A stretch of 8,804 nt of DNA from Paracoccus sp. (in: a-proteobacteria) (GTDB taxonomy: Bacteria > Pseudomonadota > Alphaproteobacteria > Rhodobacterales > Rhodobacteraceae): contig JAPSIP010000055.1 in assembly GCA_031178645.1 (NCBI GenBank), forward strand, positions 1-8,804, written 5' to 3'. The position numbers were made by a program, and so were the translations under genes. This document shows positions 1 through 8,467 of this stretch, in pieces. How positions within the stretch are numbered: the first letter of the stretch is position 1; each line of letters starts with the position of its first letter. The notes beneath the pieces were generated by a model, which did not search any database, was not told the DNA's origin, and saw only the letters and a program-made list of their open reading frames with translations.

Positions 1-16
1 GGTTCACGTCGGCCAT
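1..16 (-). CDS. sdhC: Start of succinate dehydrogenase cytochrome b556 subunit (partial, N-terminus only)
   Basis: Only the first five codons are inside the window; they read M-A-D-V-N, and the next codon begins with C (compatible with Arg). This matches my memory of rhodobacteral SdhC proteins, which begin MADVNRG. SdhC is a membrane anchor subunit of succinate dehydrogenase (complex II), binding haem b and quinone. An AAGGAG ribosome-binding site lies nine bases upstream of the ATG (plus-strand 26-31), which supports a real start. It follows mch on the same strand after a leader of about 225 bp that holds an inverted repeat and a twin palindrome, so it is probably transcribed from its own regulated promoter. 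The identification rests on five residues, the ribosome-binding site and the remembered Rhodobacter order mcl2-mch-sdhC; the rest of the gene is needed to confirm it. Confidence 0.68.
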
Positions 17-111
17 GATGCGGCGCTCCTTCAAACGGTTCTGGCTTGACCCGCAGCAGGCACGAAGCTGGCCCCGCAGGCTGGCGATTGGCGCGTATTT
101 GTCTTGTCTTG

Positions 112-136
112 TGGCATCTGTCACCGCCAGATGCCA
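112..136. repeat. Perfect 9-bp inverted repeat in the sdhC leader
   Basis: TGGCATCTG (112-120) and CAGATGCCA (128-136) are perfectly complementary around a 7-nt loop. The element lies between the twin GTGATCAC sites and the sdhC start, about 105 bp beyond the mch stop. Neither strand has a T-run after the stem, so it is not a standard intrinsic terminator. It could be a 5'-UTR hairpin of the sdh transcript, a 3'-end stabiliser of the mch transcript, or an operator. Next to it (99-113) the plus strand carries three pentamers in a row, TTGTC-TTGTC-TTGTG. Confidence 0.5.
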
Positions 137-172
137 TAGCAGGAATGCAATTCTTGGTGCTTTCAGTCCTTT

Positions 173-201
173 GTGATCACACCTTTGCAGGTCGTGATCA
201 C
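173..201. promoter_or_regulatory. Twin GTGATCAC palindromes upstream of sdhC (putative two-site operator)
   Basis: Perfect palindromes GTGATCAC lie at 173-180 and 194-201, with 13 bp between them and 21 bp between centres, about two helical turns. The flanks extend the outer symmetry, so the block runs TGTGATCAC...GTGATCACA on either strand. An element with the same 21-bp phasing sits upstream of sucC at 5352-5380. The location in the mch-sdhC intergenic region, about 155 bp before the sdhC ATG, suggests transcriptional control of the sdh operon. The half-site resembles a CRP site without its 6-bp spacer, but the cognate factor is unknown to me. Confidence 0.65.
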
Positions 202-241
202 ATGGCTGCGCCTTTGTTGGGGCCTGCGCCGACTCGGCCCT

Positions 242-1276
242 TCAGACCGGCATCAAGGCCCAGTAATCCAGATCCAGAAGCACGTCCGGCCGGTAACGCC
301 CGTCGGGATCCTTCACCGCGAAATCGCCACTGTTCCCCTTGGTGGCGACCAGCCGCAGCCGGATCGCACCCACGCCGGGCGCATCGGTTTCGGCCCTGTC
401 CAGCACCTCGGACCAGGCGCGGACGGTGTCGCCGGCGAAGCAGGGGTTGGCATGGGCGCCACCGTTCAGCGCGACGATCATCTGGGCATTGGCCAGCCCG
501 TTGAAGGACAGCGCGCGGGCCATGCTGATGACATGGCCGCCATAGATCAGCCGCCGCCCGTCCTCGCGATTGGTGGCGTCGAAGTGGACCTTGGCGGTGT
601 TCTGCCACAGTCGCGTGGCCAGCATATGCTCGGCTTCCTCGATGGTGACGCCGTCCGCGTGGTCAATCTTCTCGCCTACCTGATAGTCGCCCCAGCGATG
701 CGGTTCCCCGGCTAGATCGAAATCGTAGTCGCTGAAATCCAGCCCCTCGGGGATCACCAGATCCTCGGGCGCGACAATGGGGGCCAAGTCGGGCACCACG
801 GTTTCCGGGGCGGGCGCATCGGCGTCGCGCTTGCGCACCATCACCCAGCGGACATAATCCAGCACCGGCTGGTCCATCTGGTTCAGGCCCTGCGTCCTGA
901 CCCAGACCACGCCCGACGTGCCGTTCGAGTTCTGCTTCAACCCGATCACCTGCGATTCAGACCGCAGCGTATCGCCCGACCAGACCGGCGCCAGCCAGCG
1001 GCCCTGGGCATAGCCCAGGTTCGCCACCGCGTTCAGGCTGACATCCGGCACGGTCTTGCCGAAGACGATGTGAAAGGCCAGCAGATCGTCCAGGGGGCTG
1101 CTTTCCAGCCCGCAACTCGCCGCGAATTCGTCGCTGGAATACAGCGCGTGCCGGGCCGGATACAGCGCGTGATACAGCGCCCGTTCCCCCTCGGCCACGG
1201 TGCGGGGAACGGCGTGGCGGATCACCTGGCCCAGCCGGTAATCCTCGAAGAAGCGGCCCGGATTGGTCTTGGTCAT
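242..1276 (-). CDS. mch: Mesaconyl-CoA hydratase (MaoC-like double hotdog)
   Basis: This 344-residue protein strongly resembles Rhodobacter mesaconyl-CoA hydratase (about 343 residues), which interconverts mesaconyl-C1-CoA and beta-methylmalyl-CoA in the ethylmalonyl-CoA pathway of acetate assimilation. Two hotdog halves are visible. The first (about 5-150) opens with NPGRFFEDYRLG and contains FGKTVPDVSLNAVANLGYA and GDTL (101-104). The second (about 190-340) contains HFD (231-233), the GRRLIYGGHV turn (240-249) and GDTVRAWSEV (282-291). His231/Asp233 are plausible catalytic residues, by analogy with MaoC hydratases that use an HxD motif. The ATG overlaps the stop of the DUF1737 gene by four bases (ATGA), indicating translational coupling, with a GGGA ribosome-binding site inside that gene. 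Together with mcl2 upstream it marks this as an ethylmalonyl-CoA pathway locus. Confidence 0.92.
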   Translation of the reverse strand: MTKTNPGRFFEDYRLGQVIRHAVPRTVAEGERALYHALYPARHALYSSDEFAASCGLESSPLDDLLAFHIVFGKTVPDVSLNAVANLGYAQGRWLAPVWSGDTLRSESQVIGLKQNSNGTSGVVWVRTQGLNQMDQPVLDYVRWVMVRKRDADAPAPETVVPDLAPIVAPEDLVIPEGLDFSDYDFDLAGEPHRWGDYQVGEKIDHADGVTIEEAEHMLATRLWQNTAKVHFDATNREDGRRLIYGGHVISMARALSFNGLANAQMIVALNGGAHANPCFAGDTVRAWSEVLDRAETDAPGVGAIRLRLVATKGNSGDFAVKDPDGRYRPDVLLDLDYWALMPV

Positions 1277-1479
1277 TGCTGTCCCAACTTCATGTCGGGA
1301 TGGTATTCGGCCTGAACCTGCTTGGTGACGGCCTGGCCCATCCGCATCACGCCCTTGACCGGATCAAAGGCCATTGTCGGGCTGCCATGCAGGGACCAGC
1401 CCTTGGACAGCGCCTCGCTGACGCGGTGGCAGAACTGCGAGGTGTCGTCCTCGGTGATGCAGCGATAACGGGTGGTCAT
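1273..1479 (-). CDS. DUF1737 domain small protein
   Basis: A 68-residue protein that starts MTTRYRCITEDDTSQF and continues with a VSEALSKGWSLHGSPTM core. That pattern (YR-x-T-x-D ... V-x-EAL-x-GW-x-LHG) is typical of DUF1737, a short domain of unknown biochemical role. It has no signal peptide or membrane segment, so it is probably cytoplasmic. A CGGAGG ribosome-binding site lies six bases before the ATG, inside the end of the upstream nnrU-like gene, and the stop overlaps the mch start (ATGA). It is therefore co-translated between a membrane protein and mesaconyl-CoA hydratase. From memory, the related Rhodobacter locus also has small genes between mcl2 and mch. The family call is fairly safe; a function in acyl-CoA metabolism would only be inference from position. 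Confidence 0.85.
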   Translation of the reverse strand: MTTRYRCITEDDTSQFCHRVSEALSKGWSLHGSPTMAFDPVKGVMRMGQAVTKQVQAEYHPDMKLGQQ

Positions 1480-1482
1480 GGT

Positions 1483-2031
1483 TCAGCCTCCGAATGGCCA
1501 GGGTCCGATCCAGCCGTGGATCAGGCCCACGACCAGCATGACGACGACGGCGCCGACGGCCGCCATGATTTCCTTGCGCACCGGGAACGGCCCCGTGCGC
1601 CGCTTCCATGCGCCCGCGCGGTTCAGCAGGACGATTTCGACAAGCGCCCAGGCCAGCAGCCCGCCGAACAGGACAAATGACGCCAGATCGCCGTTCACCA
1701 AGAGATGCGCAAAGGCCCAGAGCGAGAAGCCCGTCAGCTGCGGATGCCGGATCCAGGCGGTGACGCGGGTGCCCATCCCGTCCGCGGCATAAAGATAGAA
1801 GGCCAGCAGCATCAGCAGGTTGTTGATGCCGGTCGTGGCGGGCGAGCGGCCCCACCAGATCGGGCCATCGGCCTGTCCATAGCCGCGCGCCATGATGAAG
1901 ACCGACAGGATCAGCAGGACCGCGACCAGCCCCTTGCCCTTGTCGCCCAGGGCGGCGCGGCGGTCCGGTGCCACCCGCTTGAACAGATGCGCCGCCCACC
2001 ACAGGGCCACGCCCGAAATCAGCAGAACCAT
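1483..2031 (-). CDS. NnrU family integral membrane protein
   Basis: A 182-residue, very hydrophobic protein with about five membrane segments (roughly 1-16, 34-50, 67-83, 100-135 and 155-174). The signature WIRHPQLTGFSLWAFAHLL (93-111), followed by NGD (113-115), is characteristic of the NnrU family. NnrU was named from a gene linked to nitric-oxide/nitrite metabolism in Rhodobacter, and the family is related to the plant zeta-carotene isomerase Z-ISO, which binds haem. His96 and His109 in the motif are candidate metal or haem ligands, by inference. An AAAGGAAAG ribosome-binding site precedes the ATG. It sits 42 bp after mcl2 and 3 bp before the DUF1737 gene, so it is in the mcl2-mch operon. 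Whether it acts in denitrification here is not shown; no nir or nor genes are in the window. Confidence 0.88.
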   Translation of the reverse strand: MVLLISGVALWWAAHLFKRVAPDRRAALGDKGKGLVAVLLILSVFIMARGYGQADGPIWWGRSPATTGINNLLMLLAFYLYAADGMGTRVTAWIRHPQLTGFSLWAFAHLLVNGDLASFVLFGGLLAWALVEIVLLNRAGAWKRRTGPFPVRKEIMAAVGAVVVMLVVGLIHGWIGPWPFGG

Positions 2032-2073
2032 CTGGCTTTCCTTTCGCTGGATGTCTTGGGGCGCACCCTGCCC

Positions 2074-2919
2074 TTATCCTGCCATTGCCGCAATTGCCTT
2101 GGCGCGGTCCAACGTCTTGCGGGCGGTTTCGATATGCAGGTTCTCGACGATCTTGCCGTCCACCACGGCCACGCCCTTGCCTTCGGCCGCGGCGGACTGG
2201 AAGGCGTCGATCTGGCGGCGGGCCAGGTCAACCTCGGCTTCCGTCGGGGCGAAGGCTTCGTTGGCGATGGCAAGCTGGGCGGGGTGGATCAGCGTCTTGC
2301 CGTCAAAGCCCATGTCGCGGCCCTGTTCGCATTCCGCGCGGAGGCCATCGTCATCCTTGAAGGCATTGAAGACCCCGTCCACGATCACCTTGCCATAGGC
2401 CTTGGCCGCCAGCAGGCACAGGCCAAGGCCTGCCAGCATCGGCAGCCGGTCGGGGCGGAAGCGGCTGTTCAGTTCCTTGGCCAGGTCGTTGGTGCCCATC
2501 ACCATCCCCTGAAGCCGGGGATGCGCGGCGATCTGCGGGGCGTTCAGCATCCCCAGCGGCGTTTCCATCATCGCCCACAGCGGCAGGTCAGGGATGATCG
2601 CGGCCACGCGGTCCAAATCGGCGCCGCTGTCCACCTTGGGGATCAGCACGGCATCCGCGCCGTCCAGACCGGCGCAGAAACGGGCGTCGTCCTGCCCCCA
2701 TTCCGTGGCCAGCCCGTTGATCCGGACGATCCGAGCGCGGGGGCCATAGTCATTGGCCAGGGCCGCAGCCAGGGCATTGCGCGCGGCAGGCTTTTCGGCG
2801 GGCGCGACCGCATCCTCAAGATCGAAGATGATTGCATCGGCGGGGAGCCCCTGGGCCTTTTCCATCGCCCGCGCATTGGCTGCCGGGATATACAGAACCG
2901 AACGGTAGGGCCGCGCCAT
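2074..2919 (-). CDS. mcl2: (3S)-malyl-CoA thioesterase (HpcH/HpaI aldolase/citrate lyase family)
   Basis: A 281-residue protein with the TIM-barrel citrate-lyase beta-subunit fold. Visible motifs are RSVLYIPA (6-13), IFDLEDAV (31-38), RINGL (66-70), LIPKV (92-96), MMETPLG (117-123), GTNDL (142-146) and GFDGKTLIHPAQ (204-215). Glu119 and Asp145 are the likely magnesium ligands. It resembles the Rhodobacter Mcl2 type, which hydrolyses (S)-malyl-CoA to malate and CoA, more than the Mcl1 lyase that cleaves beta-methylmalyl-CoA; the two are close relatives, so the reaction assignment is less certain than the family. The start at 2919 is chosen because AGGAGG lies six bases upstream; a 21-residue in-frame extension to 2982 would run into the intergenic hairpins. 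Neighbouring mch fits the ethylmalonyl-CoA pathway, feeding malate to the TCA cycle. Confidence 0.87.
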   Translation of the reverse strand: MARPYRSVLYIPAANARAMEKAQGLPADAIIFDLEDAVAPAEKPAARNALAAALANDYGPRARIVRINGLATEWGQDDARFCAGLDGADAVLIPKVDSGADLDRVAAIIPDLPLWAMMETPLGMLNAPQIAAHPRLQGMVMGTNDLAKELNSRFRPDRLPMLAGLGLCLLAAKAYGKVIVDGVFNAFKDDDGLRAECEQGRDMGFDGKTLIHPAQLAIANEAFAPTEAEVDLARRQIDAFQSAAAEGKGVAVVDGKIVENLHIETARKTLDRAKAIAAMAG

Positions 2920-2930
2920 CAGATCCTCCT

Positions 2931-2994
2931 CGCAACAATCTTGCGTGACGCTGCCCTGCGGCGTCAGATTTGGCAAGCGCAATTTTGCTGCGCT
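2931..2994. repeat. Cluster of three small inverted repeats between the permease gene and mcl2
   Basis: The 81-bp spacer holds three short hairpins. CGCAA/TTGCG (2931-2945) sits just upstream of the mcl2 ribosome-binding site. TGACGC/GCGTCA is at 2946-2966. AGCGCA/TGCGCT (2976-2994) lies just after the permease stop. None is followed by a T-run on the minus strand. The GCAA/TTGC-rich words vaguely recall ScfR/RamB/PccR-type acyl-CoA regulator sites, but no clean TTTGCAAA copy is present. They may be an operator for mcl2-mch or a processing/attenuation region. Confidence 0.35.
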
Positions 2995-3000
2995 GCGGCA

Positions 3001-4869
<1,869 letters not shown>

Positions 4870-4888
4870 CCTGTCCCGCAGATCGGGC

Positions 4889-4914
4889 AAGGCGCGTCCC
4901 CTGGGGCGCGCCTT
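4889..4914 (+). terminator. Intrinsic terminator after mdh
   Basis: AAGGCGCGTCCC (4889-4900) pairs with GGGGCGCGCCTT (4903-4914), giving twelve complementary positions with one G:T wobble; the innermost pairs must open to form a loop. The stem is followed by a T-rich stretch (TGCATTT). It lies 20 bp after the mdh stop and is the clearest rho-independent terminator in the window, separating mdh from the downstream lipoprotein gene. Confidence 0.8.
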
Positions 4915-4983
4915 TGCATTTGATGATGTTCATCTTTCCGGTTCCGTCGTAGCATTTCTGCATCCAGTGAACCGGAGGCGACC

Positions 4984-5319
4984 ATGACCAGAACCGTCCT
5001 GCCTGCTGCCCTTTTCTCGGCCCTGCTGATCGGCGCCTGTTCCGCGCCGCCCTCCAGCCCCCGCCCGACCGACCAGTTGCCCTTCATGGGCTCATGGGAC
5101 TGCGGCGCCACCACCATGACCTTCACGCCCGAAGCCTATCTGCCCGCGAACGAGGCCTCGCCCATCCGCATCACCGGGTTCTCGACCCAGAACCGGGTCA
5201 CGACCATGACCCTGGCGGATGGAGCCGTGATCCAGGTGCAGTGGCAGAACGACAATCAGATGACCTTTACCTCGCAGACGACCGGAGACAGCTTCGACTG
5301 CGCCCGCGTCGCAGGCTAG
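4984..5319 (+). CDS. Small putative lipoprotein of unknown function
   Basis: A 111-residue protein with a signal peptide ending in the lipobox I-G-A-C (Cys19), so it should be lipid-anchored in the cell envelope. A Ser/Pro-rich linker (about 20-31) leads to a compact domain of about 75 residues rich in alternating Thr/hydrophobic strands. The domain is bracketed by GSWDC (Cys40) and DSFDC (Cys106), which probably form a disulfide holding a small beta-structure together. I recognise no named family. The ribosome-binding site GGAGG lies five bases upstream of the ATG. It is isolated between the mdh terminator and the sucC control region, so it is probably a monocistronic gene inserted in a TCA-cycle locus; a functional tie to the cycle is not implied. 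Confidence 0.85.
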   Translation: MTRTVLPAALFSALLIGACSAPPSSPRPTDQLPFMGSWDCGATTMTFTPEAYLPANEASPIRITGFSTQNRVTTMTLADGAVIQVQWQNDNQMTFTSQTTGDSFDCARVAG

Positions 5320-5351
5320 ATCAGCAGGCGAATCCTGGGATACGGGCCTTT

Positions 5352-5380
5352 GTGATCACGGGATTTCCAGCCGTGATCAC
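5352..5380. promoter_or_regulatory. Twin GTGATCAC palindromes upstream of sucC (putative two-site operator)
   Basis: Perfect palindromes GTGATCAC lie at 5352-5359 and 5373-5380, with 13 bp between them and 21 bp between centres, exactly as upstream of sdhC (173-201). The preceding bases CCTTT are also shared, while only 5 of 13 spacer bases match. So the palindromes and their phasing are conserved rather than a simple recent duplication of the whole region. The element ends about 111 bp before the sucC ATG, where a regulator could act just upstream of the promoter. No clear -35/-10 pair is visible; TTGCGG (5394-5399) and CATTTTA (5408-5414) are weak candidates with poor spacing. Confidence 0.68.
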
Positions 5381-5415
5381 AATAGGCGACTTCTTGCGGC
5401 TTTCCTGCATTTTAG

Positions 5416-5431
5416 GGGAAAACCGTTTCCC
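5416..5431. promoter_or_regulatory. GGGAAA-ACCG-TTTCCC palindrome in the sucC leader
   Basis: A 16-bp near-palindrome with 6-bp arms around ACCG, located 61 bp before the sucC ATG. It contains AACCGTTT, which fits the AAnCGnTT core common to LacI-family operators. The same eight bases occur on the minus strand in the sdhC leader (plus-strand 33-40). It could be an operator, or simply a weak hairpin in the 5' UTR. Confidence 0.4.
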
Positions 5432-5491
5432 GGCCCGCCTTTGATGTGGCAAGACCCCCGCAAATCTGTCGAACCGAAAAAGGGGGTCAGG

Positions 5492-6685
<1,194 letters not shown>

Positions 6686-6691
6686 GAAACG

Positions 6692-7576
6692 ATGGCCGTT
6701 CTCGTTAACAAAGACACCAAAGTCATCTGCCAGGGGATCACCGGATCCCAGGGCACCTTCCACACCGAACAGGCGATCGCTTACGGCACGCAGATGGTCG
6801 GCGGCGTGACGCCCGGCAAGGGCGGCAGCGAACACCTGGGCCTGCCAGTCTTCAACAGCGTGCATGAAGCCGTGGCCAAGACGGGCGCCACCGCATCCGC
6901 GATCTACGTCCCGCCCCCCTTCGCCGCGGATTCGATCCTGGAGGCCATCGACGCGCAGGTCCCGCTGATCGTCTGCATCACCGAAGGCATTCCGGTGCTG
7001 GACATGATGCGCGTGAAACGTGCCCTGCAAGGTTCGCAGTCACGCCTGATCGGGCCGAACTGCCCCGGCATCATGACGCCCGACGAATGCAAGATCGGCA
7101 TCATGCCGGGGTCCATTTTCCGCCGCGGCAGCGTCGGCGTCGTGTCGCGTTCGGGCACCTTGACCTATGAGGCCGTGAAGCAGACCTCGGACGTGGGCCT
7201 GGGCCAGTCGAGCGCGGTCGGCATCGGCGGCGACCCCATCAAGGGGATGGAGCATATCGACGTGCTGCAGATGTTCCTGGACGACCCCGAGACCGAGTCG
7301 ATCATCATGATCGGCGAGATCGGCGGTTCGGCCGAGGAAGAGGCGGCCGAGTTCCTGGCCGACCAGAAGAAGAAGGGCAAGTGGAAGCCGACGGCAGGTT
7401 TCATCGCGGGCCGCACCGCACCTCCGGGCCGCCGCATGGGCCATGCCGGCGCGATCGTGTCCGGCGGCAAGGGCGATGCGGAATCGAAGATCGAGGCGAT
7501 GAAGCGCGCCGGGATCATCGTGGCCGACAGCCCGGCCGGTCTGGGCGAGGCCGTCCTGAAGGCCATCAAGGGCTGA
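6692..7576 (+). CDS. sucD: Succinyl-CoA synthetase (ADP-forming) alpha subunit
   Basis: A 294-residue protein, standard for SucD, which binds CoA and carries the phosphohistidine intermediate. It opens [18 protein letters not shown]; residues 11-50 form the CoA-binding Rossmann region, with [14 protein letters not shown] and [15 protein letters not shown] (96-101), [10 protein letters not shown] (121-130), SRSGTLTYE (152-160) and GIGGDPIKG (177-185) follow. The active-site histidine is His251 in [10 protein letters not shown], corresponding to His246 of the E. coli enzyme. It starts six bases after the sucC stop with an AAGG ribosome-binding site inside sucC, so the two are one transcript. 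In many relatives sucA and sucB come next; here small lipoprotein genes follow instead, at least to the window end. Confidence 0.97.
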   Translation: MAVLVNKDTKVICQGITGSQGTFHTEQAIAYGTQMVGGVTPGKGGSEHLGLPVFNSVHEAVAKTGATASAIYVPPPFAADSILEAIDAQVPLIVCITEGIPVLDMMRVKRALQGSQSRLIGPNCPGIMTPDECKIGIMPGSIFRRGSVGVVSRSGTLTYEAVKQTSDVGLGQSSAVGIGGDPIKGMEHIDVLQMFLDDPETESIIMIGEIGGSAEEEAAEFLADQKKKGKWKPTAGFIAGRTAPPGRRMGHAGAIVSGGKGDAESKIEAMKRAGIIVADSPAGLGEAVLKAIKG

Positions 7577-7583
7577 AACTGAA

Positions 7584-7601
7584 CCCGCCCTGCGGGGCGG
7601 G
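7584..7601 (+). terminator. GC-rich hairpin after sucD (possible terminator)
   Basis: CCCGCCC (7584-7590) and GGGCGGG (7595-7601) form a perfect 7-bp stem around TGCG, seven bases after the sucD stop. The following sequence CGTTCCCCC lacks a T-run, so full rho-independent termination is doubtful. Partial termination or 3'-end protection of the sucCD message is plausible. Confidence 0.5.
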
Positions 7602-7650
7602 CGTTCCCCCGGCACGATCACCTTTCGCGATCAAACACAGGAGACTGAAG

Positions 7651-7998
7651 ATGAAGATGCTTTCGGCTACCATCATCGCCTCGACTGTTGTGCTGGGGGC
7701 CTGCGCGCCCGAGCCTGTCACCCGCGTCGAAACCGCCGTCACGGTTGACCAGGCCTCGACCGAGGCGCTTGGCGCGGCGACCGGCCTTCCGGCCGACGCG
7801 GTTCTGGGCGTGACCCGGACGGACAACCAGTATGTCGTCTTCTACCGCGACGAAGCCGTAACCGCCGAACAACTGGCGGCCGCGCCACGGACGATCTGCG
7901 CGAACACCGCATCGACCGTGTTCAGCGCCCAGGCGGTGGACACGACCGCGCCTCAGTTCGGGACCGGCGTTCAGCGGATGACCGTCACCTGTTCGTGA
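7651..7998 (+). CDS. Small putative lipoprotein A of a tandem paralogue pair
   Basis: A 115-residue protein with a classic signal peptide (MKMLSATIIASTVVLGAC) and lipobox L-G-A-C (Cys18). The mature part is a linker to about residue 44 and a small domain (about 44-115) with a LPADAV start, a QYVVFY strand, and Cys83 and Cys114 near and at the C-terminus, likely disulfide partners. The domain aligns without gaps to the next lipoprotein (73 columns, about 18 identities by my count), with the same 31-residue cysteine spacing. An AGGAG ribosome-binding site seven bases upstream selects the ATG at 7651 over the one at 7657. A GC hairpin separates it from sucD, and a second hairpin straddles its stop. 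I recognise no named family; the function is unknown. Confidence 0.85.
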   Translation: MKMLSATIIASTVVLGACAPEPVTRVETAVTVDQASTEALGAATGLPADAVLGVTRTDNQYVVFYRDEAVTAEQLAAAPRTICANTASTVFSAQAVDTTAPQFGTGVQRMTVTCS

Positions 7999-8001
7999 CG
8001 G
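7982..8001 (+). terminator. Hairpin across the lipoprotein A stop codon
   Basis: CCGTCAC (7982-7988) and GTGACGG (7995-8001) form a perfect 7-bp stem with a 6-nt loop that includes the last codons; the TGA stop is within the right arm. The short tail ATTTG follows. This could be a weak terminator for the lipoprotein A message. The GTCAC in its left arm is coding sequence, so chance is possible. Confidence 0.4.
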
Positions 8002-8013
8002 ATTTGAAAAGCC

Positions 8014-8040
8014 GTGCTCCCGACTTAAGTATGGGGGCAC
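8014..8040 (+). repeat. Inverted repeat upstream of lipoprotein B
   Basis: GTGCTCCC (8014-8021) pairs with GGGGGCAC (8033-8040) with one G:T wobble. The loop contains its own palindrome, ACTTAAGT. It ends just before the ribosome-binding region of the next gene. With no T-run it is not a standard terminator and may instead be an operator or a 5'-leader structure. Confidence 0.35.
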
Positions 8041-8061
8041 TGGCAGGACCAGGGGGATGAT

Positions 8062-8460
8062 GTGGACGACCAGCCGCAATGCGGGGCAGCAATCGCGACA
8101 AGCCTGGCGCAAGCCTGGGCCGGCGGATGTCTTGCGCCCGTGTCACTGGCCGCACTTCTGGCGCTGACGGCCTGCGGTCGCGCACCTACCGACGACATCC
8201 TGCCCGGCGGCATTCCCGCCATCACGAACCTGCACCAGGCCAGCACTCTGCCCCCCGAAGCGGTCCGCACGGTCGCCCGGCGCGATTTTGGCTGGCGGCT
8301 GATCTATCACCCCGCCCGCGCGCCTGCCGGTGCCGACCAGGGCGCGGCCCGTGCGCTGTGCGGTCTGGAACGCCGCGCAGTGGCGCGGATCGAACGCATT
8401 CCGCGAGTGGATCCCTATGTCGATCCCGGCGCGGCCATCATCGACGTTTATTGTGCCTGA
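8062..8460 (+). CDS. Small putative lipoprotein B of a tandem paralogue pair (start uncertain)
   Basis: The frame encodes 132 residues from a GTG at 8062, with AGGGGG five bases upstream. A hydrophobic run (about 24-37) ends in the lipobox L-T-A-C (Cys38). The mature domain (about 60-132) has LPPEAV, GWRLIY and the cysteine pair Cys100/Cys131. It aligns gap-free with lipoprotein A, so the two are probably an old tandem duplication. The N-terminus is odd: MDDQPQCGAAIATSLAQAWAG has no Lys/Arg before the hydrophobic core, whereas a start at ATG 8057 in another frame reads MMWTTSRNAGQQSRQAWRK, a basic n-region typical of a signal peptide. A frameshift between about 8110 and 8140, or a mis-called base, could join the two. 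No named family is recognised. Confidence 0.7.
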   Translation: MDDQPQCGAAIATSLAQAWAGGCLAPVSLAALLALTACGRAPTDDILPGGIPAITNLHQASTLPPEAVRTVARRDFGWRLIYHPARAPAGADQGAARALCGLERRAVARIERIPRVDPYVDPGAAIIDVYCA

Positions 8461-8467
8461 GGCGGTC

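Noticed and set aside
173..201. FNR/Anr or standard CRP site
   Set aside because: FNR-type boxes read TTGAT-N4-ATCAA and CRP boxes TGTGA-N6-TCACA. Here the half-sites abut without a spacer and are doubled, so neither consensus fits.
46..715. Open plus-strand frames across the sdhC leader and the end of mch
   Set aside because: No ribosome-binding site or protein motif, and mainly antisense to mch, which is firmly identified.
4922..4934. GATGA-TGT-TCATC palindrome upstream of the first lipoprotein gene
   Set aside because: Only 5-bp arms and no partner site elsewhere in the window; indistinguishable from chance.
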